64,000 bases of DNA from Arachidicoccus soli (GCF_003600625.1 NZ_CP032489.1:744001-808000); one strand, 5' to 3'. Shown: positions 16,889 to 26,632, numbered from the stretch's first letter. Notes: generated by a model not told the origin, from the letters alone. Numbers and translations: made by a program.

Positions 16889-18565
16889 TTAGAAGAAGAT
16901 GATATTGAAAATAATGGTGACAATTACGACCAAAGAGCCTACGATAACCGGATTTTTGTACCATACAAAATGCCCCGTCTTTTGCCTTTCTGTAAGACTG
17001 TAAACCAAACCTACCAGCGCTGATTCCTCTCTTTTTTTGGTAAACAAACTGATGAACCAAGTAACTAAAAAACACACAATAAATGCAACTGATGCAATGT
17101 TAAAGTTTTGACCCATAGAAGAACTAAAAGTAAATAGTGGGTCGATGTGAAGCATATGTGCTAACCAACCACCTTTCCCTTCAGCAATCGTTAAGCCATG
17201 TGTTGCTGCTGCCGCTGCTGTACCAGAAATTAAACCATAAAAAGCACCGTTGGCAGTTGCTTTTTTCCAAAACATACCTAAAAAGAAAGTTGCAAATAAT
17301 GGAGCATTGATAAAGCCAAAGACCAATTGCAAAAAGTCCATAATATTATCAAAGCTCTTAGCTAGATAAGCTGTTGCAATGGAGGCAATAATACCTACAA
17401 CGGTAACGACTTTCCCTACTTTTAAGTAATGATTATCCGGCGCATCTTTCTTGATATAAGACTGATAAATATCGAAAGTAAATACCGTATTAAATGCGGT
17501 TACATTTCCCGCCATGCCACTCATAAATGAAGCAATTAATGCGGTCAATCCTACACCTAGCAATCCATTTGGATAAAAGTGTTGTAATAGAGAAGGTAAG
17601 GTCATGTTATAATCATAGCCACCGCCTTTTGCCAAAGGAATAGTGTAAGAAGGATCCGTTTTCATTAATGCCAATGCAATAATTCCGGGAAGAATTACAA
17701 TAATTGGCATAAATATTTTAGGGATTGATGCATATATTGGTGTCATTTGCGCATCGTTGATGTGTTTGGTCACCATTGCACGTTGTACCACTAAGAAATC
17801 GGTACACCAATACCCAAAGGCTAATACGAACCCTAATCCAAAAATAAGGCTGCCATAATTGGTTCCCATGGGGTTGGTTTTGTCACTACCCATACCTTTC
17901 CATACATGCATTAACTCAGGTGCAACATTGGCTTTTAAGCCTTCCCATCCCCCCACATGATGCAATCCCAAATATACCAATGGCGCAATTCCTAGAACAA
18001 TTAAAAAGAATTGCAATACTTCATTATAAACGGCACTTGTTAATCCACCCAAATAAGTATATGCCAATACAATTACGGAAGAAACCATTATAGAGGAGTT
18101 AAAGTTCCATCCTAGCATAGCTTGCAATAAAATGGCCAATGCATATAGAGAAATACCGGAAGAGAAAATGGTCATAATAGCAAATGTAATGGCATTAAAA
18201 CCCCTTGTCTTTTCATCATAACGCAAGGCTAAATATTCCGGTACTGAACGCGCCTTGCTACCATAGTAAAACGGCATCATAAAAATACCTAGGAAAACCA
18301 TCGCTAATGCTGCACCCAGCCAATAGAAATGTGTAGTGTATAATCCATATTTAGCACCAGAAGCAGCCATACCCAAAACTTCCTGAGCACCTAAGTTGGC
18401 AGAAATAAATGCCAAACTCGCTACCCACATTGGAATAGAGCGACCACTCATCAAGAAATCGTTACTGGTTTTCATCTTCTTCTTCAATACGTAACCAATA
18501 CCGATTACAAAGATGAAGTAGGTAAGGATAACTAAATAGTCAACTAAATTAAGTTCTAATTTCAT
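16889..18565 (-). CDS. Sodium/sugar symporter (SSS family, SglT-like)
   Basis: This 558-residue inner-membrane protein belongs to the solute:sodium symporter family, close to the Vibrio galactose transporter. It has about 14 hydrophobic segments. Visible family features include the early SNDFLMSGRSIPMW block near residue 34, GAQEVLGMA near 59, the AYTYLGGLTSAVYNEVLQF block (GG-A-VY) near 170 and GLTALIASFMSGMAGN near 340. It follows galK by about 53 bases in one operon with a LacI regulator, so galactose is the most likely sugar, carried in by the sodium gradient. Confidence 0.93.
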   Translation of the reverse strand: MKLELNLVDYLVILTYFIFVIGIGYVLKKKMKTSNDFLMSGRSIPMWVASLAFISANLGAQEVLGMAASGAKYGLYTTHFYWLGAALAMVFLGIFMMPFYYGSKARSVPEYLALRYDEKTRGFNAITFAIMTIFSSGISLYALAILLQAMLGWNFNSSIMVSSVIVLAYTYLGGLTSAVYNEVLQFFLIVLGIAPLVYLGLHHVGGWEGLKANVAPELMHVWKGMGSDKTNPMGTNYGSLIFGLGFVLAFGYWCTDFLVVQRAMVTKHINDAQMTPIYASIPKIFMPIIVILPGIIALALMKTDPSYTIPLAKGGGYDYNMTLPSLLQHFYPNGLLGVGLTALIASFMSGMAGNVTAFNTVFTFDIYQSYIKKDAPDNHYLKVGKVVTVVGIIASIATAYLAKSFDNIMDFLQLVFGFINAPLFATFFLGMFWKKATANGAFYGLISGTAAAAATHGLTIAEGKGGWLAHMLHIDPLFTFSSSMGQNFNIASVAFIVCFLVTWFISLFTKKREESALVGLVYSLTERQKTGHFVWYKNPVIVGSLVVIVTIIFNIIFF

Positions 18566-18618
18566 TATTTGTTTTTTATAGAAGAATTTTAAAGGGAGAA
18601 ATAATAATAGTATTGTTT

Positions 18619-19773
18619 TTAAACGATTGAAACGCCATCTTCAATTTTTGCAATATATACTTTTGGTTCTCTTTTTGTTTCTAATCGATATTTTTCTGAG
18701 ATAGCCTTAACCAAATCTTCTATTGCTTCTTCCTTGATTAGATTGATTGTACAACCACCAAATCCACCACCCATCATACGCGCACCCAATACGTTGGGAT
18801 TATCCTTTACACAATCTATTAAAAAGTCTAGCTCTTTACAACTTACTTCGTAGTCTTTGCTCAAACCTTTATGAGTAGCAAACATTTTTTTACCAAAAGC
18901 TACTATATCATCATGTTGTAAATCTTCACAACCGGTTAATAGTCGAATATTTTCTTCTACCACATATTTACAACGTCGATAAATAAGTTCATCTTTCGGT
19001 AAAATCATTTCATTCAACATTTCTATCGTTGCATCCCGCAAGCTATTAATTTCAGGATATTTTTCTTTTATCATTTTTACACCAGCCTCGCATTGAGCGC
19101 GACGTGTATTGTATTCGGATGATGCTAATGAATGTTCTACATTGGTATCAAATAATACAATTTGAATACCATCCATTTTTAGAGGGTTGTATTCGTATTG
19201 CATTGTTTGACAATCTAATTTTATTACTTGATTTTTCTTTCCCATCATGCTTGCGAACTGATCCATAATGCCGCATTTAACTCCTACAAATTGGTTTTCA
19301 GCTCTTTGAGCATATTTTGCCAAATTGATTTTATTGATATTTAAGTCAAATAATTCATTCAGTGAAAAGCCAAGACCACATTCCAAAGCTGCTGAAGATG
19401 ACAAACCTGCCCCTAATGGGATATCACCACAGAAAACACAATTAAAGCCACCAACTTTATATCCATGATCTTGCAGTTGCAAAACAACGCCTAAAATATA
19501 AAGCGTCCAGTGTTTATCATTTTTTTCGATGGTTGTTAGAGATGTAATATACTCCTCATTTAAGTCAAGAGAAATGAGATGAATTTTATCATCTTCCCGT
19601 TTAGAAACTGCTAAATAAATTGCCTTATTAATGGCTGCAGGTAATACAAATCCGTTATTGTAATCGGTATGTTCTCCAATAAGATTTACGCGACCCGGAG
19701 CCCTAACTATTGTTGGTTGTTTATTGAATTTTTCTACGAATTTTTCCTTTACCTCCTGTAAACAGTTGTTCAT
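18619..19773 (-). CDS. galK: Galactokinase
   Basis: The cytoplasmic GHMP kinase phosphorylates galactose at C1, the entry step of the Leloir pathway. The 384-residue protein shows the galactokinase signature GRVNLIGEHTDYNNG (about residues 27-41), the glycine-rich GHMP motif PLGAGLSSSAALE near residue 120, the catalytic Asp region CGIMDQFAS near 170 and the C-terminal MMGGGFGGCTI motif near 335. It lies nine bases downstream of the LacI gene and upstream of the symporter. galT and galE are not in this window. Confidence 0.97.
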   Translation of the reverse strand: MNNCLQEVKEKFVEKFNKQPTIVRAPGRVNLIGEHTDYNNGFVLPAAINKAIYLAVSKREDDKIHLISLDLNEEYITSLTTIEKNDKHWTLYILGVVLQLQDHGYKVGGFNCVFCGDIPLGAGLSSSAALECGLGFSLNELFDLNINKINLAKYAQRAENQFVGVKCGIMDQFASMMGKKNQVIKLDCQTMQYEYNPLKMDGIQIVLFDTNVEHSLASSEYNTRRAQCEAGVKMIKEKYPEINSLRDATIEMLNEMILPKDELIYRRCKYVVEENIRLLTGCEDLQHDDIVAFGKKMFATHKGLSKDYEVSCKELDFLIDCVKDNPNVLGARMMGGGFGGCTINLIKEEAIEDLVKAISEKYRLETKREPKVYIAKIEDGVSIV

Positions 19774-19782
19774 GTTTTGTTT

Positions 19783-20805
19783 TTACTTTATTTTTCTTTG
19801 AGAAGATTCTCTAAAAATTAATAGAGGATCTAAGGTGATATTTGTGCAAGCTGCAGGTTGTTTTTTATTAGCCATTAATGAAAGTAAAAGTTGCATGGCT
19901 TCTTTTCCCATTAATATTGTTTGTTGATCTACGGAAGATAGGCTAGGTGTAAGATGTTCAGCAAAGAGTTCATTCGCAAACCCAAATACGCCAAACCTTT
20001 CGGGTACAGCAACCTTTCTATTTTTCAATTCTTTTAAAGCACCTAAGGCAGAATAATCTTCTACTGCAAATACGGCGTCAGGCTTTTCTTTGAGACTAAG
20101 AAAATGACCAATAGCTGCTTTGCCAGATTCAATAGATACATCTCCTTCAAAAAGCCAATCGTCACTGAACTTCATTTTGTATTGCTGCATAGCTGCTTTA
20201 TAACCTTCCATCCGATCGTTAAAAACTTTCATGTGTAATGGCCCCGATATATGTGCAATACGTTTGTAACCTTGTTTTATAAGATGTTCTGTGGCCATAA
20301 AGGCTCCTTTATAATCGTCTATCACAACGGAGGAAATTCCTAGTCCTTCCTTTGCCCTATCAAAGAAAACGATAGGGACTCCTAGTTTTTTTGCGTTAGA
20401 TAAATGGGTATAATCTTTTGTTTCTTTAGAAACGGAGATGAGTATGCCATCTACGTGTGCAGATAATAGGGCTTCCACACCTTTTCCTTCAAATTTTCGG
20501 CTTTCATTGGTTTGATAAAGAAGGATATTATAACCGTTTGCATTGGCTACAATTTCTATTCCATGTACCACAGATCCAAAGAAGCTAATGTTGGCGCTCG
20601 GTATTAATACGCCAATTGTATAGGTTTTACCTGAACGCAAGGAAGAGGCTATTTTATTTCTCTTATAATTCATTTTTTCTGCAAGCGCATGCACCTTCTT
20701 TTTCATCGAATCGCTAATAGCTGGATGATTATTAAGTGCCCGCGAAATTGTAGCAGGTGTGGTGTTTAGCTTTTCGGCTAGGACGGTTATTGTTACTTTT
20801 TCCAT
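19783..20805 (-). CDS. LacI family transcriptional regulator of the galactose operon
   Basis: The 340-residue protein has a LacI helix-turn-helix at residues 4-24 (VTITVLAEKLNTTPATISRAL), a hinge near 45-60 with IASSLRSGKT, and a periplasmic-binding-protein-like sugar domain from about residue 62 with GVLIPS and the DGILISVS strand. It is the first gene of the unit with galK, the symporter and the small membrane protein. A 12-bp perfect palindrome lies seven bases upstream of its start, so autoregulation together with the operon is likely. The inducer is probably galactose or a derivative, by context. Confidence 0.93.
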   Translation of the reverse strand: MEKVTITVLAEKLNTTPATISRALNNHPAISDSMKKKVHALAEKMNYKRNKIASSLRSGKTYTIGVLIPSANISFFGSVVHGIEIVANANGYNILLYQTNESRKFEGKGVEALLSAHVDGILISVSKETKDYTHLSNAKKLGVPIVFFDRAKEGLGISSVVIDDYKGAFMATEHLIKQGYKRIAHISGPLHMKVFNDRMEGYKAAMQQYKMKFSDDWLFEGDVSIESGKAAIGHFLSLKEKPDAVFAVEDYSALGALKELKNRKVAVPERFGVFGFANELFAEHLTPSLSSVDQQTILMGKEAMQLLLSLMANKKQPAACTNITLDPLLIFRESSQRKIK

Positions 20806-20812
20806 TAAGAAT

Positions 20813-20836
20813 GTAAACGTTTACGGAACTAAGGTA
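20813..20836 (-). promoter_or_regulatory. Galactose operon operator and -7 element
   Basis: GTAAACGTTTAC at 20813-20824 is a perfect 12-bp palindrome with the central CG typical of LacI-family operators. It lies just downstream of TACCTTAG (20829-20836, minus strand), one mismatch from TAnnTTTG, so the operator covers the likely start of transcription. Confidence 0.8.
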
Positions 20837-21726
20837 ATGATAATTATAATTTATAAAATATTTTTTTACTAATTTTTTATAGTTTGTCATTATCCCTCTC
20901 ATTTAAAGATACTTAAATGTAAAAATTAATTTTTGAAATGTAAATATCTTTATTACTTATTTTTAAAAAGAGACAAAGAGTTTTAATTGATAAGATTTTA
21001 ATTTAATAGCCAATAGATCAATAAATTAACTCTTATAATGTTTTTAGAAAGTCTTAGAAATATTTAAGTTTATTATTATTGGCATGACAAAATATGAAGA
21101 TGCAGCTAAATTTAGGGTAGTGATATATTATTCCCTATACTATTTAAGGAGTTTCCCTTTTAAATGGGCCATAGCATTATTCGTGAAAAACCGGAATATT
21201 TATGCGGTGAAGATAATCTTCCAATATTTTTCAATCTACCCCTTCGCAAAGCTTTGCTTCGTTTTTAGTGCTGAAAATGATAGCGGCTTTATAGGACCCA
21301 AAGTTCCAGGTCTATTTTCAATTTTGTAATCGAATCTCATACAATCTTGAGACATTCATTGCTGCTAGTGATAATATTGATCTAATTTTCTAGGAGTCGT
21401 GCTCCAGGGGCGAAGGCAATTCAAGTGTAACATTCGTTAAAAGGGTAGCGGTACCAGTCGCATTTTGAATTAAAGGCAATCTTTTCAGACTGTTAATACA
21501 ATAAGTTCCTCATTTGTAAAATCTGGTTAAGAGAAATTTGTTTTTGTTTGGGTGCTGAATTTAAGAAATGGAGCAATAATAATCTTTTCATTTTAATAGC
21601 TAAAAATGAATGAACATTTAAATCATATAACAGGAATCTTAGATTATAGATAAAAATTCTATTTTAAAGAGGTCTGAAAGAATGATTTAACTGTAGGCTT
21701 TTAGGAGAAAGAATCTGAAAGGAATA
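20837..21726. other. Gene-poor interval of about 0.9 kb
   Basis: I see no convincing gene here. The left 220 bases are very A/T-rich. A palindrome GCAAAGCTTTGC lies at 21246-21257. Short open stretches occur on both strands (for example a plus-strand frame at 21084-21329 and a minus-strand stretch of about 40 codons around 21400-21520), but none has a good start site, a family motif or a neighbour in an operon. The interval may be a decayed gene. Confidence 0.5.
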
Positions 21727-22173
21727 TTACTTATATCTTCGTTTTCTTTCTTTGGGTTTATTTCGATAATCTTCTAATTCTTGCATGGCTTCTGGTGCAG
21801 GATTTTTGACAATAGAAAGTGCTGCCTGAAATAAAATGAAATATCCTATAATACAGGCCAATAGCTCTTTCCAAGTAATCCAATATCCCCACCAACTATA
21901 TACGGCAGCATTTTGCGGAGTGGCATCTTCGTAAATAACTGTAACCTTTTCATTTTCCTTGAAATGACGAAAAACATAAGTAGGGTCAATACTAAAACTG
22001 TCTTTAGCATTTAGCGAAAAAAAAGCTTTCGGTCTTAATGTATGCATAGCGCTATCTCTCTCAAAATGTATGATTGCGGTTGTCATTTTTCCATCAAAAT
22101 AATCGGGACGGCGACTAAATAATAGGTATAGCCCGAATACAACAATGAAAAATGCAAAAAGGAATTTATACAC
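21727..22173 (-). CDS. Membrane protein of unknown function (DUF3592-like layout)
   Basis: The 148-residue protein has an N-terminal hydrophobic segment (about residues 3-19), a soluble domain of about 80 residues including the strand-rich EKVTVIYEDATPQNAAVYSWWGYWI, a second membrane segment (about 103-123) and a strongly basic tail (NKPKERKRRYK). This layout, with the extracytoplasmic middle followed by an aromatic loop, resembles DUF3592 proteins, but I am not certain. It follows the DUF59 gene by about 30 bases and is the last gene of the SUF cluster on this strand, possibly only by read-through. Confidence 0.7.
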   Translation of the reverse strand: MYKFLFAFFIVVFGLYLLFSRRPDYFDGKMTTAIIHFERDSAMHTLRPKAFFSLNAKDSFSIDPTYVFRHFKENEKVTVIYEDATPQNAAVYSWWGYWITWKELLACIIGYFILFQAALSIVKNPAPEAMQELEDYRNKPKERKRRYK

Positions 22174-22204
22174 TGGTTAATAATTATGAGTTATATATTC
22201 TTAA

Positions 22205-22519
22205 TTACAAAAATCCTAGTTCTAATTTTGCTTCTTCGCTCATCATCTCTTGTGTCCATTGAGGATCAAAAGTAAGTTGAATATGTGCATCAGTTACACC
22301 TTCTACTTCTTTGACTTTTTCTTGAACTTCTAAAACAATATCGCCAGCTACTGGACAACCGGGAGCAGTTAAAGTCATTGTGATAAATACTTCGTTATTG
22401 TCCTTTATTTCTGTTTTATAAATCAATCCCAGCTCTACAATATTGCAAGGAATCTCAGGGTCGTAAACGGTACGTAAAGCTTCATCAATTTTATCTCTTA
22501 AGGGAATTTCGTTACTCAT
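22205..22519 (-). CDS. DUF59/MIP18 family Fe-S assembly protein (SufT-like)
   Basis: The 104-residue cytoplasmic protein matches the DUF59 family: DPEIPCNIVELGLIYK near residue 20, TLTAPGCPVAGDIV near residue 48 with the reactive Cys, and the tail block HIQLTFDPQWTQEMMSEEAK. Members such as SufT and PaaD act in maturation of Fe-S proteins. It starts six bases after the sufE stop and lies within the SUF cluster, in agreement with that role. Confidence 0.92.
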   Translation of the reverse strand: MSNEIPLRDKIDEALRTVYDPEIPCNIVELGLIYKTEIKDNNEVFITMTLTAPGCPVAGDIVLEVQEKVKEVEGVTDAHIQLTFDPQWTQEMMSEEAKLELGFL

Positions 22520-22525
22520 GATTTT

Positions 22526-22948
22526 CTATTTTTCTAATGAATGAAAGGCAATCGCATAATTCTTTATTTGCTTCAGCATGGATAATAATCCATTAGAGCG
22601 GGTAGGAGATAAATGGCTTTTTAAACCAATATCATCTACAAAATGCAAATTGCTTTCAATAATTTCTTTAGCTGAATGACCCGACAAAACTTTTACAACC
22701 AGTGCTACTAGCCCCTTTGTAATCAAGGCGTCGCTATCGGCCGTAAAATATAATAAATTGTCTTTGTTCTCTGCATGTAGCCATACCTGTGATTGGCAAC
22801 CTTTGATCAGGTTTTCCGGTTTTTTATACTGTTCCTCAATCATTGGTAACTCTTTTCCCATTTGGATAATCATTTCGTATTTGTCCATCCAATCGGCGAG
22901 AAAGGTAAACTCATCTATAATCTCCTGCTGTGATTCTTCTATTGTCAT
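22526..22948 (-). CDS. sufE: SufE family sulfur-acceptor protein
   Basis: SufE takes the persulfide sulfur from cysteine desulfurase SufS and passes it to the SufBCD scaffold. The 140-residue protein has the expected loop IKGCQSQVW around residue 50 with the acceptor cysteine, and the C-terminal helix FVDDIGLKSHLSPTRSNGL. It lies about 100 bases downstream of sufS, in the same direction, so the two products probably pair. Confidence 0.94.
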   Translation of the reverse strand: MTIEESQQEIIDEFTFLADWMDKYEMIIQMGKELPMIEEQYKKPENLIKGCQSQVWLHAENKDNLLYFTADSDALITKGLVALVVKVLSGHSAKEIIESNLHFVDDIGLKSHLSPTRSNGLLSMLKQIKNYAIAFHSLEK

Positions 22949-23049
22949 TTTTTATTATACGAATTAATTGTATCTTTTATTCCAGTAATTTTTCTGGTTA
23001 CACTGTCCTTTTTATGTTGTACATTTTTTTAGTTCACCTATACTGATGC

Positions 23050-24285
23050 TTATAATAAAATTTTTGCGGCCCTTTCTAATCCTTTTATCAACATATCTAT
23101 TTCTTCTTTGGTATTATAAAATGCAAAGGAGGCCCTCACAGTGCCTGGAATTTTAAAAATATCCATTACCGGTTGGCAGCAATGATGCCCTGTGCGCACC
23201 GCTATTCCTTGCTTATCGAGTAATTCACCTGTATCAAAAGGATGCGCATTCCCTAATAAGAATGAAATAACACCGGCTCTGTTTTTTGCTTCACCAATAA
23301 AACGAATGTTTGGAATAGTTTTTAAAGCATTCATCGCATAATTCATCAAATCTTCTTCTGTCGCATGTATTCTTTCAATGCTAATTTGATTGATATAATC
23401 TACAGCATAACCCAAAACAATCGCTCCGGAAATGTCAGGAGTGCCAGCTTCAAATTTAAAAGGCAATTCGTTATAAATAGTTTTTTCAAAGCTCACCGAT
23501 TTTATCATATCGCCACCACCTTGATAAGGAGGAAGTTTGTTAAGCCATTCTTCTTTTCCATATAATACACCAATACCTGTGGGTCCAAACATCTTATGAC
23601 CAGAGAAAACGATAAAATCTGCATTCAATTTTTGTACAGATAAAGGCATATGTTGTATGGCCTGTGCTGCATCCAATAAAACGGGAATATTTTTTGCATG
23701 CGCTTTTTGAATAATTTCTTCTACCGGATTTATTGTTGCCAATGAATTTGAAACGCAAGTAACTGCAATTATTTTCACGGTATCGTCGAGTAGTTTTTCA
23801 AACTCATCCATGCGCAATTCGCCTTTTTCGTTGAAAGGAATTACTTTCAGATTGGCATTTTTCTCTTCGCAAATCATTTGCCATGGAACGATGTTAGAAT
23901 GATGTTCCATCGCGGAGATAATAACACTATCTCCTTCGTTTAAAAATTTTTTACCAAAGCTACTCGCCACCAAATTGATGCCATCGGTTGTACCTTTTGT
24001 AAAGATGATTTCTTTGTCAGTTTTTGCATCTATAAATTTAGCTATTTTCTTTCTCGATACTTCATAAGCATCAGTTGCTTCTTGACTAAGCAAATGCACG
24101 CCACGATGCACATTACTATTATAATCGGTATAATATTTTTGTAATGCACCTAAGACCAAATTGGGTTTTTGTGTGGTAGCTGCGTTATCTAAATAAACCA
24201 ATCTTTTATTGTAAATTTCTCGTTGAAGGAGCGGAAAATCGCTGCGAATTTTTTTTATCTCTTCAGATGATAATATAGAGGCCAT
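23050..24285 (-). CDS. sufS: Cysteine desulfurase SufS
   Basis: This PLP enzyme takes sulfur from cysteine for Fe-S cluster assembly. The 411-residue group II desulfurase starts MASILSSEEIKKIRSDFP. Visible are the DNAATTQKP block near residue 30, the TKGTTDGIN loop, the PLP lysine in FSGHKMFGPTG near residue 227 and the active-site cysteine in RTGHHCCQP near residue 361. I prefer the start at 24285 to the in-frame upstream ATG at 24354, since a TACCTTTG promoter box lies between them and the extra 23 residues are not family-like. The enzyme works with SufE downstream. Confidence 0.97.
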   Translation of the reverse strand: MASILSSEEIKKIRSDFPLLQREIYNKRLVYLDNAATTQKPNLVLGALQKYYTDYNSNVHRGVHLLSQEATDAYEVSRKKIAKFIDAKTDKEIIFTKGTTDGINLVASSFGKKFLNEGDSVIISAMEHHSNIVPWQMICEEKNANLKVIPFNEKGELRMDEFEKLLDDTVKIIAVTCVSNSLATINPVEEIIQKAHAKNIPVLLDAAQAIQHMPLSVQKLNADFIVFSGHKMFGPTGIGVLYGKEEWLNKLPPYQGGGDMIKSVSFEKTIYNELPFKFEAGTPDISGAIVLGYAVDYINQISIERIHATEEDLMNYAMNALKTIPNIRFIGEAKNRAGVISFLLGNAHPFDTGELLDKQGIAVRTGHHCCQPVMDIFKIPGTVRASFAFYNTKEEIDMLIKGLERAAKILL

Positions 24286-24318
24286 TTTATATAAAGTAGT
24301 GTTTTTAATTTCTAGGTA

Positions 24319-24326
24319 CAAAGGTA
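24319..24326 (-). promoter_or_regulatory. Putative internal sufS promoter (-7 element)
   Basis: On the minus strand these bases read TACCTTTG, an exact TAnnTTTG match, 34 bases before the chosen sufS start. It suggests sufS-sufE can be transcribed apart from sufBCD. Confidence 0.55.
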
Positions 24327-24385
24327 AAGCAAAAACCATTGCCGTTTTTAGCAATGGTTTTTATGACAATTTCATGTATTTTAAA

Positions 24386-25717
24386 TTAATGTGCTTTTTC
24401 GATAGTTATTTCTATCAAGTGTTCTACATAATTGCGTAAAGCTTCATTTTCAATTTTATTAGTTACATCGAATGCAAAGGCATTTACCAACATTCCTCTA
24501 GCAGATTCTTCGCCTACACCACGTGAACGTAGGTAAAATAAGGACTCTTCGTTGAATTGACCAACTGTCGTTCCGTGACTGCACTTGACGTCATCTGCAA
24601 AAATTTCTAACTGCGGTTTTGAGTTGATGGTTGCATTTGGACTAAACAATAAATTATTGTTTTGCTGAAAAGCATTGGTCTTTTGCGCGGCACGGTGTAC
24701 ATATATTTTCCCGTTGAATACGCCTTTCCCCCCATCTAAAATGACGCCTTTATACAACTGATTGCTTTGACAATTTGGGAAACGATGATCCACTACAGAA
24801 TGATTGTCCACCAAATGTTTATCTGCTACTAGATATAGCCCATACAAATGTGTTTCGGTATTTACACCGTCCAAAACGACATTCAAATTATTTCTTACCA
24901 GATCTGCTTTTGGTAAAGTAAGTGTATAATTGTCGTAACGACTATTTTGATCTTGTTCCACTTGGGTGTGCACAATCCATCTTTCATTTATATTTCCGCG
25001 TTGAAAATGAGCGTGTTTGAAATGTGCGTTTTCTCCTACAAAGATTTCTGTAAAACTATTAACGAAAAATATTTTTTTGCTAATGCAAATAGATGCTTCA
25101 ATGATTTCACAAGCTGCACCCTGTGCTACTTTAACAATGTTGCGCGGTTGTAGGAATACATTTTCCTTCTCTGCATAAATGTGCACAATTTGTATTGGCT
25201 TATCGAGCTGAAAATTTTTCTTAATTTCAATATAAAATCCATCTCCAAAAAAAGAAGTGTTTAAAGCTGCAAAAGGAAACTTATTGATATCAACTGTTTT
25301 ATTGATATTCTTTTCAAATCCTTTTTCATTTTTTATTTCGTTTATGGGTTGGATATTAATTTTATCTGAACTGGGAATTTCTGAAAATTCAAAGTTGATA
25401 ATACCATTCACCAGCACCAAACGGTATGCTTCTAAATTTTTTATTCTAGATTTATCAATCGCTTTTTGAATGGTTTCGTTATCTATCTCTTCTTTAGAAC
25501 GAAGACTGTATGTTTCATTCACAAATGGAGAAAGATTGGTGAAACGCCATTCTTCATTTTTATTAGTTGGAAATTTATTCTCGGAAAACAACCTAAATGC
25601 TTCTTTTCTTTTTTTCAAAAGAGAAGCTTGTTCTGTTTTTTCAAATTCAGGGTAAGTCTGCTCAAATTCATTAACCAGTGTGTCGTATAAAGAATTTTCT
25701 GCTATTTGATTAGACAT
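24386..25717 (-). CDS. sufD: Fe-S cluster assembly protein SufD
   Basis: SufD forms the SufBC2D scaffold complex on which the cluster is built. The 443-residue protein has a variable helical N-terminus (about 1-110, including EEWRFTNLSPF) and a right-handed beta-helix core with HLYGLYLVADKHLVDNHSVVDHRFPNCQS-type strands, then the C-terminal DDVKCSHGTTVGQFNEESLFYLRSRG block that carries the conserved His near residue 375. It follows sufC in the usual B-C-D order. Confidence 0.95.
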   Translation of the reverse strand: MSNQIAENSLYDTLVNEFEQTYPEFEKTEQASLLKKRKEAFRLFSENKFPTNKNEEWRFTNLSPFVNETYSLRSKEEIDNETIQKAIDKSRIKNLEAYRLVLVNGIINFEFSEIPSSDKINIQPINEIKNEKGFEKNINKTVDINKFPFAALNTSFFGDGFYIEIKKNFQLDKPIQIVHIYAEKENVFLQPRNIVKVAQGAACEIIEASICISKKIFFVNSFTEIFVGENAHFKHAHFQRGNINERWIVHTQVEQDQNSRYDNYTLTLPKADLVRNNLNVVLDGVNTETHLYGLYLVADKHLVDNHSVVDHRFPNCQSNQLYKGVILDGGKGVFNGKIYVHRAAQKTNAFQQNNNLLFSPNATINSKPQLEIFADDVKCSHGTTVGQFNEESLFYLRSRGVGEESARGMLVNAFAFDVTNKIENEALRNYVEHLIEITIEKAH

Positions 25718-25807
25718 TTATTTAATTCAAAATTTATAAGTAAAAATTTAAAATAATATTGCTTAAAGCCGCAAAAAGGCGGCGTTTTCATGTTGAATAA
25801 CTTTCAA

Positions 25808-26566
25808 TTAAGCAATTACTTTATTCTCTTCTTTAATCCAATCGTATCCTTTCTCTTCCAATTCCAATGCGAGATCCTTGCCGCCGGATTTTACTATACG
25901 ACCATTATATAGAACATGTACAAAATCAGGGACGATATATTCCAAAAGTCTTTGATAGTGTGTGATTAATACAAATGCATTATCCTTAGATCGCAATTTA
26001 TTTACGCCATTCGATACGATGCGTAAAGCGTCGATATCTAAGCCGGAGTCAGTCTCGTCCAAAATAGAAAGTTTAGGCTCCAGCATAGCTAATTGCAATA
26101 TTTCGTTACGTTTTTTCTCACCTCCGGAAAAACCTTCATTCAAAGATCGGTTGACTAATTTGGCATCAAACTCCACTAATTGCTGTCTTTCTTTGGTTAA
26201 TTTCAAAAATGATTTTGCATCTAAAGGCTCTAAACCACGATAAGAACGTATTTCATTCAATGCAGTTTTTAAGAAGTTGATATTGGAAACACCGGGGATT
26301 TCCACCGGATATTGAAACGCTAGAAATAAGCCCTCTCGTGCACGATCTTCAGGAGAAAGGTCTAATAAATCTTTCCCGTCTAATGTTACGGAACCTTCTG
26401 TTACTTCATAATTTTCGCGACCAGCTAATACAGAAGCTAATGAACTTTTTCCAGATCCGTTGGGTCCCATTATTGCGTGAACCTCACCTGCATTCACCTC
26501 AAGATTGATACCTTTTAATATCTCTTTGTTTTCTACTTGAGCGTATAAATTTTTAATACTTAACAT
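25808..26566 (-). CDS. sufC: Fe-S cluster assembly ATPase SufC
   Basis: The 252-residue ABC-type ATPase powers the SufBCD scaffold in the cytoplasm; no membrane partner is involved. It shows Walker A GPNGSGKSS near residue 34, the unusual SufC signature FSGGEKKRNEILQL near 148, Walker B LSILDETDSGLD near 169 and the H-loop ITHYQRLL near 203. Position between sufB and sufD is standard. Confidence 0.97.
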   Translation of the reverse strand: MLSIKNLYAQVENKEILKGINLEVNAGEVHAIMGPNGSGKSSLASVLAGRENYEVTEGSVTLDGKDLLDLSPEDRAREGLFLAFQYPVEIPGVSNINFLKTALNEIRSYRGLEPLDAKSFLKLTKERQQLVEFDAKLVNRSLNEGFSGGEKKRNEILQLAMLEPKLSILDETDSGLDIDALRIVSNGVNKLRSKDNAFVLITHYQRLLEYIVPDFVHVLYNGRIVKSGGKDLALELEEKGYDWIKEENKVIA

Positions 26567-26632
26567 GCTACTATTTGTAATCTATGATTTTTAATTAATT
26601 GTTTTATGCTTTGAAAATTATAGGCGATATTT

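Noticed and set aside
21246-21257. Palindrome GCAAAGCTTTGC as a possible operator
   Set aside because: It is an exact palindrome but has no adjacent gene or promoter box; chance in A/T-rich DNA is likely.
21084-21329. An 81-codon plus-strand frame in the 0.9 kb gap
   Set aside because: There is no ribosome-binding site, no motif and the composition is that of non-coding A/T-rich DNA; low chance of being real.
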